From: Acidihalobacter aeolianus
GTDB taxonomy: Bacteria; Pseudomonadota; Gammaproteobacteria; DSM-5130; Acidihalobacteraceae
Direction: 5' to 3'
Assembly: GCF_001753165.1 (NCBI RefSeq)
Contig: NZ_CP017448.1
Span: 329,183 to 393,182 of the forward strand
DNA: 64,000 nt
The translations under genes were made by a program, and so were the position numbers. Shown here piece by piece: positions 56,002 through 64,000 of the stretch. Below the pieces are notes generated by a model. That model was not told the DNA's origin. It made no database searches and saw only the letters and a program-made list of their open reading frames with translations. Position 1 is the first letter of the stretch; every line of letters begins with the position of its first letter.

Positions 56002-56346
56002 TCACGACGGGTAAATAATATCCTTGATGAGTTCGTATACTTCAGTGGTGCCGGTGGTATTGGCGCGATAAATGTATGATGGCCCGATGCGCCGTCTCGC
56101 GACCCAGCCCCCATCGTGCAGGATGCCGAGATGCTGCAAGACATTCTGCTGTGTTGAGCCGACCTGCTGCTGAAGTTCCTTGGTGCTCATTTCCTTGTCG
56201 CCCAGCGTGTCGAGCAATGCCAACCTCAACGGATGCGCCAGTGATTTCAGGGCGCGCGACATGCTTTCCGTGGGGCCAGTGTGCCTGCGCTGTCTGGTGA
56301 CGGTTTTTCCTCGGGTTTGAATGTTTTCCAGGCTGTTAGCTTGCAT
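56002..56346 (-). CDS. ArsR-type winged-helix regulator without cysteines
   Basis: 114 residues. The winged-helix core is ALKSLAHPLRLALLDTLGDK, then TKELQQQVGSTQQNVLQHLG (recognition helix) and RRRIGPSYIYRAN (wing). There is no cysteine anywhere, so the classical ArsR metal site is absent, and the signal must be of another kind. The start at 56346 is the last ATG before the conserved part, preceded by a charged 30-residue N-terminal arm; the frame upstream is not coding. Confidence 0.78.
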   Translation of the reverse strand: MQANSLENIQTRGKTVTRQRRHTGPTESMSRALKSLAHPLRLALLDTLGDKEMSTKELQQQVGSTQQNVLQHLGILHDGGWVARRRIGPSYIYRANTTGTTEVYELIKDIIYPS

Positions 56347-56853
56347 CTCGGTATTGCCTCGGTGAAGGTTGTAGTGGTTTCTGGTTTTGAATTTCGCGGG
56401 CCATGCAGACCTATTCCCATGCTGACCCGCTCGCGGGTTGCATATGGGTGTTATGCGGCGAGGGCGCATGCCTGATATCTGCGGTCCGTCGGCCTCGAAG
56501 CCGCCTTGGACGCGCGTAATTTGTTTGCGAGAGGGTGTTACAGGCAGGCGCGATAGATGTCGTACCGTGCTTGCGTAATACCCAATCCGCATCGTCAATC
56601 TGCTGTGGATGGCTGTCTTTCGCCGGCGCCGGATTCGGCCTGTTCGCGAAAGAGGCGCAGCCGTGTATTCTGCGCAGCCGTGGTGTCGGATTGTGCTTGC
56701 TCGAAACCCTGCCCCTTGGGAATATGCCGAGGGATAACCATCCGAATACAGCCATGGAAAACTTTACTGGAGCAGGCGGCTTCGCTGAATTAGGTAAAAC
56801 CCCTAATTCGCATTAGTAAGTCCCATCATTCTCATGTTTGCCGATCCTTTCAT
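56347..56853. other. Intergenic region between two divergent regulatory genes
   Basis: 507 bases. A 93-codon open frame (56535-56816) shows no family likeness, lacks a ribosome site and has mixed codon use; I do not call it a gene. The region must include promoters for the winged-helix gene and for the histidine kinase operon. The inverted repeat at 56788-56810 is the only clear structure. Confidence 0.5.
56788..56810. promoter_or_regulatory. Palindrome in front of the two-component operon
   Basis: gaattagg (56788-56795) and its reverse complement cctaattc (56803-56810) with a seven-base spacer taaaacc, 44 bases upstream of the kinase ATG. An operator for the NarL-type response regulator encoded downstream is a reasonable guess. 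Confidence 0.45.
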
Positions 56854-58551
56854 ATGCGAGTCGCCACCTCGGGCCGTGTGTCCGTGAATGTGTTGAGGTC
56901 CAAAGCGTTGTTCGCCGACCTGTCACGACAGGTTGGCGTGGCCGTCCTCTTCTTCGTCATGGGTCGAGTCGGGGTGATGCTGTCCATCGATCATTCCTAC
57001 GTGACCGTCATATCGCCGCCCAGCGGTCTGTCCCTGGTTGCCATGCTGGCCTTCGGCTACCGGATGTTTTACGGGATCGCCATCGGTTCGTTTTTCCTGA
57101 ATCTGTCGCTGGGTCTGCCTTCGGGCGTGGCTGTTGCCATCGCACTTTGCGACAACCTGGAATATCTCGGCGGGGCCTACCTGCTGCGTAACCTGACCGA
57201 TTTCAATCTGAGCCTGAGCCGCCGTCAGGACGTGTTCGCACTGGTTTCCCTGTCCGCCATCCTGGCGACGACCTTCAGTGCCTTGCCGGGGCTGGCCGTA
57301 TTGCATTTGGCCGGGCTGGTACCCGCGCATGAAATGGGATGGTATTTCCTCAAATGGTGGGTGGCCGGCATGCTGGGCGTGCTGGCAGTGGCGCCCATCC
57401 TGCTGGTGGTGCTGACGCATGCGCTTCCCAGGCCATCGCGAGCACGCCTGCTTGAAGGCGTGGTCCTGCTGGGAATGATGCTGACGCTGCTGTTCGTGAT
57501 ATTCGGTACACCCACCAAGCATGGGCATGGCTACTATCCCGCCGCGCTAGCCATTTTCCCCTTCATCATCTGGGGCGCGCTGCGCTTCGGCATGTGGGGT
57601 GCCGCATTGTTGAACCCCATTGTGGCCGTATCGGCCATCTGGGGGACCAAGCACGGGATCGGACCCTTTTCGGCTTCTACCCCGCTCGATAATCTGCTGC
57701 TGCTCTGTCTGTTCATCAATGTCATGTCGATGATCGGCTTGCTGCTGGCCGCCATGGGCAATGAGCAACGGGTGGCGCGAGAGGAGCTGACCCAGTCCCG
57801 GGATGGGCTGGAAAGCCGGGTTCAGGAGCGGACCGCGGAATTGGCGCAGGCCAATCAGCAGTTGAAACGCGAGATCGCGGAGCGCAAGCATCTGGAAAGC
57901 GAACTGCTGCAGGCCGACGAAAGGCAACAAAGAACCATCGGCATGGAATTGCACGATGGCCTAGGCCAGCATTTGACGAGTACGGCGTTTTTCTGCGCCA
58001 CCTTGCATCAGCAGCTCCAGGCTGAGGGGCGCACCGAGGCCGTGGCGGCCAAACGCATCGTCGATTCGATCAATGAAGCCACGAAGATGGTGCGCGCCTT
58101 TGCGCGGAACCTCTACCCGGCCGTGCTGGAGGCGCATGGCCTGGTCACGGCATTGGGCCATCTGGCGGAAAACACGCGTGCACTGCAGGGCGTTTCCTGC
58201 GACTTCCACGCCGATCCCGACGTGGAGCTACAGAGGTCGTTTTTGGCGATAAACCTCTACCGCATGGCGCAGGAAGCGGTGAACAATGCGATCACACACG
58301 GACAGGCCCGCAACCTCAGGATCGAACTGAGTCAGGTCGACGGCCTGTACCGGCTGACAGTCAGCGACGATGGCGTGGGTTTCGACCCGGGCTCCGATTG
58401 GATGAACGGATCGAACGAGAAGGCGCGAGGGATGGGACTGCACAATCTGCAATATCGGGCCAGCCTGCTGGATGGCACCCTGAGTATCCACAGCGAGCCC
58501 CAGGTGGGCACAACGGTGACGGTCGTCTGCCCGGTGGAAGCGAATCCATGA
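56854..58551 (+). CDS. MASE1-type membrane sensor histidine kinase (NarX/UhpB-like)
   Basis: 565 residues. The first 300 residues form about eight membrane helices of MASE1 type (VISPPSGLSLVAMLAFGYRM, ALRFGMWGAALLNPIVAVSA). A coiled coil follows (ELTQSRDGLESRVQERTAEL), then a HisKA_3 dimerisation helix with the phospho-His in MELHDGLGQHLTS and an HATPase domain (MAQEAVNNAITHGQARNLRI, VSDDGVGFDPG, GMGLHNLQYRASLLDG). It phosphorylates the regulator encoded next, whose start overlaps its stop. The stimulus is unknown. Confidence 0.88.
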   Translation: MRVATSGRVSVNVLRSKALFADLSRQVGVAVLFFVMGRVGVMLSIDHSYVTVISPPSGLSLVAMLAFGYRMFYGIAIGSFFLNLSLGLPSGVAVAIALCDNLEYLGGAYLLRNLTDFNLSLSRRQDVFALVSLSAILATTFSALPGLAVLHLAGLVPAHEMGWYFLKWWVAGMLGVLAVAPILLVVLTHALPRPSRARLLEGVVLLGMMLTLLFVIFGTPTKHGHGYYPAALAIFPFIIWGALRFGMWGAALLNPIVAVSAIWGTKHGIGPFSASTPLDNLLLLCLFINVMSMIGLLLAAMGNEQRVAREELTQSRDGLESRVQERTAELAQANQQLKREIAERKHLESELLQADERQQRTIGMELHDGLGQHLTSTAFFCATLHQQLQAEGRTEAVAAKRIVDSINEATKMVRAFARNLYPAVLEAHGLVTALGHLAENTRALQGVSCDFHADPDVELQRSFLAINLYRMAQEAVNNAITHGQARNLRIELSQVDGLYRLTVSDDGVGFDPGSDWMNGSNEKARGMGLHNLQYRASLLDGTLSIHSEPQVGTTVTVVCPVEANP

Positions 58552-59222
58552 GCGCATCGACGATGCCGGCAAGCTCGAAGCCCCCGGCGCGGATCCTGAT
58601 CGTCGACGATCATCCGATCGTGCGCGAAGGGATAGCCAAGTTCCTGGGGCTTTATGACGAATTCCATGTTTGCTGCGAGGCCTCGGACAAGGACAGCGCG
58701 CTGGCGGCGATGGCGGAATGCGAGCATGACCTCGCAATCGTCGACATCTCATTGAACGGCGGCTCGGGACTCAATCTGATCAAGACGCTGAGGCAGAACT
58801 ATCGCCAACTGGCCATTCTGACCCTGAGCATGCACGACGAGGCGCTGTTCGCCGAACGGGCCCTGCGCGCCGGCGCCAACGGCTACCTCATGAAGCAGGA
58901 AGGTACCGAGCACATCCTGTCGGCGGTGCGCCAGGTGCTGGACGGAAACGTCTACCTCAGCGCCGGTATGCTCAACCGGGCAGCCCAGCAGCTGATGTCG
59001 AATGCGCGAGGCAAGTCGGACCAGATCGCCGGGATCACGGAGCGCGAGTTCGAGATACTGCATCTGATCGCCCTGGGATTCGGCACCCGGGACATCGCCG
59101 AAAAGCTGAATCGCAGCACCAAGACCATCGAAGCCCATCGCGCCAATCTCAAGGACAAGCTGCAGCTTGACAGCGGGCGGGATCTGGTCCGCTTTGCGAT
59201 TCAGCTGTTGGGTGAGAAATAG
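58548..59222 (+). CDS. NarL/LuxR-family response regulator
   Basis: 224 residues. Receiver: acidic pair in LIVDDHPIVREG, phospho-Asp in LAIVDISLNGGSG, Lys in GYLMKQEGTEHI. The C-terminal LuxR HTH is ITEREFEILHLIALGFGTRD, then IAEKLNRSTKTIEAHRANLK. ATGA overlap with the kinase gene makes the partner pair certain. Targets unknown; autoregulation through the 56788 palindrome is possible. Confidence 0.93.
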   Translation: MSASTMPASSKPPARILIVDDHPIVREGIAKFLGLYDEFHVCCEASDKDSALAAMAECEHDLAIVDISLNGGSGLNLIKTLRQNYRQLAILTLSMHDEALFAERALRAGANGYLMKQEGTEHILSAVRQVLDGNVYLSAGMLNRAAQQLMSNARGKSDQIAGITEREFEILHLIALGFGTRDIAEKLNRSTKTIEAHRANLKDKLQLDSGRDLVRFAIQLLGEK

Positions 59223-59268
59223 CCGGGTCTGTGTCCCGAAGCCCCAGCGGGGCTGCGGGAGTTAAGAA

Positions 59269-60279
59269 TCAGTCGGCTACCGCATCGCCTCGTTCGCTGT
59301 CGAGGCTCGCCAGCATGGACTCCGGATAACGCCCGCCGGCGACGGCGTGCTCGGGCAGGGCGCGATCCAGTTCGGCGAGATCGGTGGCGGTGAGTTCGAG
59401 TTCGAGCGCGGCCAGGGCCTCGGCGAGTTGGCCAGGGGTGCGCGAGCCGACGAGCGGGACGATGTCCTCGCCCTGTGCGGCGACCCAGGCGATGGCGATC
59501 TGCGCGCCGGTGGCGCCCTTGATCGCGGCGAAGCGGGTGAGGGTGTCGGCCAGCGCGATGTTGCGTTCGACATTGCCGGGTTGGAAGCGAGGGAAGCGTC
59601 CGCGGCCGTCGCCCGGTTTCGAGGCGCCGGGGCGCCAGCGCCCGCTGAGCAGTCCGCGCGAAAGCACGCCGTAGGCCGTGATGCCGATGCCGAGCTCGCG
59701 GCAGGTCTGGAGGATGCCGTGTTCGATGTCGCGTGAGATCAGCGAGTATTCGATCTGTAGGTCGCTGATCGGGTGCACGGCAGCGGCGCGGCGCAAGGTC
59801 GCGGAGCTGACCTCGGAAAGACCGATATGGCGCACATAGCCGGCCTGGACCATGTCCGCGATGGCGCCGACGGTATCCTCGATGGGCACTTGCGGGTCGA
59901 GTCGTGCAGGGCGGTAGATGTCGATATGATCGACACCCAGGCGCTGCAGCGAATAGGCGAGAAAGTTCTTGAGGGCCGCGGGGCGCGCGTCATAGCCGCC
60001 CCAGCCGCCGGCCGGGTCGCGCAAGGCGCCGAACTTCACGCTGATCTGTACGGCATCGCGCGGCCGATCCTTCAGTGCCTCGGCGATCAGCAGCTCGTTG
60101 TGCCCCATGCCGTAGAAGTCGCCGGTGTCGAGTAGCGTGATGCCGGCGTCGAGCGCGGCATGGATGGTACGGATGGCAATGGCGTGATCGGCCGGGCCGT
60201 ACATGCCGGACATGCCCATGCAGCCGAGGCCCAGGGTGCCGGTGCGGGGGCCTTGCCGGCCCAGTTGACGCAGTTCCAT
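59269..60279 (-). CDS. Aldo/keto reductase
   Basis: 336 residues, (beta/alpha)8 AKR barrel. Begins MELRQLGRQGPRTGTLGLG; the catalytic Asp and Tyr are in LLDTGDFYGMGHNE and Lys in ISVKFGAL. Where most AKRs have HR-x-DP with the catalytic His, this one reads YRPARLDPQVP, so the His is replaced by Ala. GVLSRGLLSGRW and PLVGSRTPGQLAEAL are NADPH-binding segments. Activity may differ from ordinary carbonyl reduction. Confidence 0.85.
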   Translation of the reverse strand: MELRQLGRQGPRTGTLGLGCMGMSGMYGPADHAIAIRTIHAALDAGITLLDTGDFYGMGHNELLIAEALKDRPRDAVQISVKFGALRDPAGGWGGYDARPAALKNFLAYSLQRLGVDHIDIYRPARLDPQVPIEDTVGAIADMVQAGYVRHIGLSEVSSATLRRAAAVHPISDLQIEYSLISRDIEHGILQTCRELGIGITAYGVLSRGLLSGRWRPGASKPGDGRGRFPRFQPGNVERNIALADTLTRFAAIKGATGAQIAIAWVAAQGEDIVPLVGSRTPGQLAEALAALELELTATDLAELDRALPEHAVAGGRYPESMLASLDSERGDAVAD

Positions 60280-60393
60280 GTGTCTCGCTCCGCAGCGGAG
60301 TGGCGAACCGCCGGGTGATTCGGTGGTGCGGTCCAGTGGGTAGGACAATCCTATGTCCACAAGGTTCTCAGGGCAATGCCGAAGCGCGTCAGA

Positions 60394-62997
60394 TCATGGA
60401 TCGAGGGTCGAGGGGAGTTTTTCCGCGGGTCCCGGGTGCCCGAAGAAATAGCCCTGGAAGCAATGGCAGCCGAAGGTGAGCAGGGCGTCACGCTGTGCCG
60501 CCGTCTCTACACCTTCGGCGATGACCTCGAGATCCAGGCTGCTGCCGAGAGCCAGAATGGTCTTCACGATGGTCGCATCGTTGGGGTCGTCGAGCAGGTC
60601 CTGGACGAAGGACTGGTCGATCTTGAGTTGATCCAGCGGCAGGCGCTTGAGGTAGCTCAGGGAAGAGTAGCCGGTGCCAAAATCGTCGAGTGAAAAGCGT
60701 ATGCCATGTGTGCGCAATGCCTTCATCTTTTCGATCAGGGTATCCATATCCTCGGCGAGGAGGGTTTCAGTCAGTTCCAGGCCTAAGCGTTCGGGGTTGG
60801 CCCCGGTTTCCTTGAGGATGTGCAGGACGTCGGCCACAAAATCCGGGTGGTGGAACTGCCGTGCACTGACGTTGACCGACAACGGCAGATCGGCATACCC
60901 CGGCTGCTGGCTCCAGGTCACGAGCTGCTCGCAGGCAGTGCGCAGAATCCATTGGCCGATGGCAATAATAAGCCCCGAGGACTCGGCCTCGGCGATGAAT
61001 CTACCAGGGGTGATCAGCCCCTTGTGCGGATGCTCCCAGCGCAACAGGGCCTCGGCGCCGATGAGCAGGCCAGAGGCATCGACTTGCGGCTGGTAGTAGA
61101 GCAGGAAATGTCGGTGGGTGATCGCCTCGCGCAGTTCCGTCTCCAGGGCCGCGCGCGCGGACAGCGAGGCCTGCATCAGAGGATCGAAGAACTTGACCTG
61201 ATTGCGCCCGGCGGCCTTGGCCTCGTACATGGCCATATCGGCGCGTTTGAGCAACTCGTCGACACGGTTGCCGACTTCGGAAAACAGCGCCGCGCCGATA
61301 CTGGTGGTGATGTTGTGGCGGTTGCCGTTCAGCAGAAATGGATCGGCGAAGGAGTCGAGTAGCTGACGCGCGACGCCTTCGGTACGCGCAATGGCCGCGT
61401 CCAAGTCGCTGCCCAGGCGTTCCATCAGCAGCACGAACTCGTCGCCGCCCAGGCGCGCCAGGGTATCGTTGCGTCTGACTAGGGCACCGAGACGGGCGGC
61501 CACCAGCTCGAGCAGACGGTCGCCGTGCGCATGCCCCAGGGTGTCGTTGAGTACCTTGAAGTTGTCGAGATCGATGAACAGCAGGGCGCCGAGCGAACGT
61601 TCCCGCGCATAGTCGTCGAGGGCATGACGGGCGCGGTCGAGCAGCAGGGCACGGTTGGGCAGGCCGGTGAGTGGATCGTAGAAAGCGAGCTGATGGATCT
61701 TTTCCTGGGCACGTTTGTGTGCGGTGAAATCCGTCGAGATGCCGCACAAGGCGTAAATCCTGCCGCGTTCGTCGCGCAGTGGTTGTTTAACGGTCAGGTA
61801 GGTGCGACCGGTTGCGCGCGGATTGCCCGTACCTTGTTCTTCGATGGTCAAGGTTTCTCCGCTGACGAGCACGTGCTGATCCTCAGTGTGCATGCGCTCG
61901 GCGGTTTCGCTATCGAACAGGGCATCGTCGGTCTGCCCGAGAATCGCCTCGGAATCGCGGTCTAGACGCAAGGTCTGTCGATGGTTCACATACTGATAGC
62001 GCAGGTCTTCGTCCTTGATGAAAATGCAGGCATCCACGCTGTCGAGGATCACGGCGAGCTTGGCCTCCGTGATCTGTAGGTGGCGGCCCTGTGCCAGTAC
62101 CTGGCGTCGCTGCAGCCACATGGTGACGAGCGCCAGTACCAGCAGCAGATTAAGCAGACCCACGCTCCACCAGACGGAGGCCGGAATATGGGTTTCGCCG
62201 ACCGCGGCCTTCCAGTGTTCCAATATCCGGTAATAGGGCGACTCGGGTGTGGTGATCCACTGGCCGAGATAGAAATCGATGGCCTCAAGCAGGTCCCGAT
62301 TGGTTCCCTTGGGGACCGCGAAATAAAGCTGGCTGGGTTGGAAGATGATCGGTGTGGCCTTGAGGCCGTAGCGCCGTGCTGCGATGTCACCGAAGAAATA
62401 ATTCGTGGCCACGGCGTCGATATTGCCCTGTGCTGCTTGGGCAAATGCTTGGTCGAGACTATCCAGGGGTACGATGCCGGCCTTGCGCACACCGAAATCG
62501 TGCAGCATCTGGCGCAGATAGCGCTCCTGGCTGGAATCGGCGAGCACGCCGATCCGTTTACCGACCAGATCGTGCACCGTGACGATCATCACGTGGGGGT
62601 TGCGGTAAAGTTCGGACCAGCCATGCAGCGCGGGGATTGAGCCGAAATCGAGAAATCTGGCGCGTTCCTCGTTGTAGGTAACGTCCGGCATCAGATCGAT
62701 TTTGCCTTCGCGAAGCTCCTGCAGACACTTGCGCCATGTGCAGGCCACCGGCTGTACCTGCCAACCCTCGCGGTCGGCAATGGCATATAGCAGGTCACCG
62801 AAGATGCCTGAAATTCGACCGTTCTCAATGAATATCTTGGGTGGGTTCTCATAGACGCCGACCCGAATCATGCGCCCTGCGCAGGCATCTTGGCTGTTCA
62901 GCCAGGTGAATAGCGCCAGACAGGCGATGAGGAGTGGCCGCCAATAGCGCAGTGCGAATTCGCGATGGCCTTGCCCCTGGGGAAGATTACGACGCAT
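60394..62997 (-). CDS. Periplasmic sensor-PAS-GGDEF-EAL c-di-GMP protein
   Basis: 867 residues. A signal/anchor segment and a periplasmic SBP_bac_3-type domain (about 40-265; IRVGVYENPPKIFIENGRIS, GKIDLMPDVTYNEERARFLD) precede one membrane helix (VGLLNLLLVLALVTMWLQRR), a PAS domain, GGDEF (LARLGGDEFVLLM) and EAL (GAEALLRWEHP, LDDFGTGYSSLSYL, LKIDQSFVQDL, IAEGVET). Both catalytic motifs are intact. The ligand-binding domain resembles amino-acid/polar-solute receptors. The ATG at 62997 has gggag upstream; a TTG at 63045 is the alternative. Confidence 0.9.
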   Translation of the reverse strand: MRRNLPQGQGHREFALRYWRPLLIACLALFTWLNSQDACAGRMIRVGVYENPPKIFIENGRISGIFGDLLYAIADREGWQVQPVACTWRKCLQELREGKIDLMPDVTYNEERARFLDFGSIPALHGWSELYRNPHVMIVTVHDLVGKRIGVLADSSQERYLRQMLHDFGVRKAGIVPLDSLDQAFAQAAQGNIDAVATNYFFGDIAARRYGLKATPIIFQPSQLYFAVPKGTNRDLLEAIDFYLGQWITTPESPYYRILEHWKAAVGETHIPASVWWSVGLLNLLLVLALVTMWLQRRQVLAQGRHLQITEAKLAVILDSVDACIFIKDEDLRYQYVNHRQTLRLDRDSEAILGQTDDALFDSETAERMHTEDQHVLVSGETLTIEEQGTGNPRATGRTYLTVKQPLRDERGRIYALCGISTDFTAHKRAQEKIHQLAFYDPLTGLPNRALLLDRARHALDDYARERSLGALLFIDLDNFKVLNDTLGHAHGDRLLELVAARLGALVRRNDTLARLGGDEFVLLMERLGSDLDAAIARTEGVARQLLDSFADPFLLNGNRHNITTSIGAALFSEVGNRVDELLKRADMAMYEAKAAGRNQVKFFDPLMQASLSARAALETELREAITHRHFLLYYQPQVDASGLLIGAEALLRWEHPHKGLITPGRFIAEAESSGLIIAIGQWILRTACEQLVTWSQQPGYADLPLSVNVSARQFHHPDFVADVLHILKETGANPERLGLELTETLLAEDMDTLIEKMKALRTHGIRFSLDDFGTGYSSLSYLKRLPLDQLKIDQSFVQDLLDDPNDATIVKTILALGSSLDLEVIAEGVETAAQRDALLTFGCHCFQGYFFGHPGPAEKLPSTLDP

Positions 62998-63268
62998 GGA
63001 TGCTCCCGGTTCAGGGTTGGGCGCCGTTATTCGGTGCGCCAGCAAGCTTCCCAGACGGTTGATTGTCGCTCAGGAAATTTATAACAAATTCTTATTGTTG
63101 GAGTATAGCGTCTGCGAGGAACCGGGGCTGCAATCGGCGACCGTGAGATTGCCCATTTGCCTGGCGATTTGGGTTGTTGGGTATTAGTCTCAGAAGAGAA
63201 TTAAGGAGGGTGTCTCGATCAGGCCGGCGTCTGGGGTCTGCGAATTCGCTTCTCCGGCGGAGACAAGA

Positions 63269-64000
63269 ATGAGACTGAGCTTCAAGTTCGGCCTGGTGGT
63301 GGTTGTGGCCGCCTGCGTGACGGCAGGGGTGCTGGGCGCCTTGAGCTATCGCACCATGAGCAACGTGCTCCAGGAAGATGCCATCAATAGCCAGCTGGCA
63401 GCGTCTCATGGGATTCTCAACAAGGTCGATGATGCTCTCGATCGTGCGCATCCTGACCGAGGATGCATTTCTCAAACTGTATGTCACCTTCCCCGTCGAG
63501 CGAACGTCCAGTAACACCCTGCTGCTGAGCCAGGAATTGGCCGATCGTGCCGAGTACACCGGACCCTGGGACGGTCTAGAGGTGTTCGACCGACAGGGCG
63601 ACAAGCTGCTGAGCGCCGGTCAGGTGCAACAGGGCGGAGGTAATGTGCTGGATACCCTCTACGCCTCGGCATTTCGTCGGGCCCTGGGCGGAGAGACGTT
63701 CGGTGGCCTGCTGCGTCGCCGGACCAAGAACGGCGAGCCGATTCTGGTATTCGCTGCCCCGATTCGTGCCGAACAGGAGAAAAAGCCTTCACCCAGTGGG
63801 ATGGAGGTAGAGGATCCCGTGACCGGAGTGATAGTGGCGCTATATCACTGGCCTGCCATAGCCGGCATGCTCAAGCACGGTTTTCGCACCGGGGATATTT
63901 ATCTGTTCGACCGCGCTGGTGATGTCCTTGCTAGCTACGCACCCAACATGGGGCAACAGCCGCATACCCATACGGATGAGCATGCGGCGATCCAACGCAG
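63269..64000 (+). pseudogene. Membrane sensor (Cache-type) gene with a frameshift, cut by the window end
   Basis: The ATG at 63269 (ggcggagac ribosome site) opens a frame with an N-terminal membrane helix (FGLVVVVAACVTAGVLGALS) and an extracytoplasmic start (SNVLQEDAINSQLAASHGIL). Around 63440-63455 this frame loses sense (HPDRGCISQTVCHL, stop at 63514), while the +1 frame becomes fully open from 63441 to the window end with good protein sequence (ILTEDAFLKLYVTFPVERTS ... GVIVALYHWPAIAGML). Together they look like one dCACHE-like sensor domain, probably of a kinase, chemoreceptor or diguanylate cyclase. A one-base indel or sequencing error explains it; two separate genes are less likely. Confidence 0.65.

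Noticed and set aside
56535-56816. Possible 93-residue gene before the histidine kinase
   Set aside because: No ribosome site, no recognisable domain, and it overlaps the likely promoter and palindrome.

Overview
The window reads as one contiguous chromosomal segment of a gammaproteobacterium. Protein families suggest a free-living, probably sulfur-oxidising chemolithoautotroph of the Acidihalobacter/Ectothiorhodospiraceae kind. This rests on a YcgL-family protein, a divergent speE/speA pair, a carbon-disulfide-hydrolase-type enzyme, SCO proteins and the general gene style; it is inference, not an identification. Most of the window is GC-rich and densely packed. The kdp block, the stretch near 22-24.5 kb and the two ends look less GC-rich by eye. 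I saw no tRNA, rRNA, insertion sequence or CRISPR array.

Layout. 0-6.4 kb: partial nucleoside phosphorylase, porin, glnK-amtB, FetAB-like exporter, TMEM175-like channel. 6.4-9.1 kb: arsenic island (arsR divergent from arsB and an arsC-VOC fusion). 9.1-15.6 kb: AmmeMemoRadiSam genes, spermidine synthase and arginine decarboxylase, YcgL. 15.6-19.4 kb: urease operon ureD-ureA-cynS-ureB-ureC with a cyanase inside it. 19.6-22.1 kb: membrane protein plus two SCO-like proteins, one without its cysteines. 22-33.9 kb: c-di-GMP enzyme, amine oxidase, reductase, lutABC, SMR exporter, HAF-repeat protein and small hydrolases. 33.9-40.4 kb: a guanidine operon (guanidine-I riboswitch, ABC transporter, guanidine hydrolase-type ureohydrolase, nickel permease, M16 peptidase). 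41.8-49.9 kb: kdpFABCDE. 50.3-53.1 kb: carbon disulfide hydrolase candidate, zinc ribbon and sigma54 activator behind a sigma54 promoter. 53.2-64 kb: assorted transporters, regulators, a NarX-type two-component pair, a second GGDEF-EAL protein and a frameshifted sensor gene.

How the genes work together. Three separate units (glnK-amtB, urease/cyanase, guanidine operon) each carry a -24/-12 sigma54 element with an NtrC-like palindrome upstream. Together they outline a nitrogen-scavenging programme: guanidine to urea plus ammonia (Ni-dependent), urea to ammonia (Ni-dependent urease), cyanate to ammonia and CO2, with ammonium uptake by AmtB/GlnK and nickel supplied by the permease in the guanidine operon. 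The other standout is the likely CS2/COS-hydrolysing unit encoding its own putative sigma54 activator.
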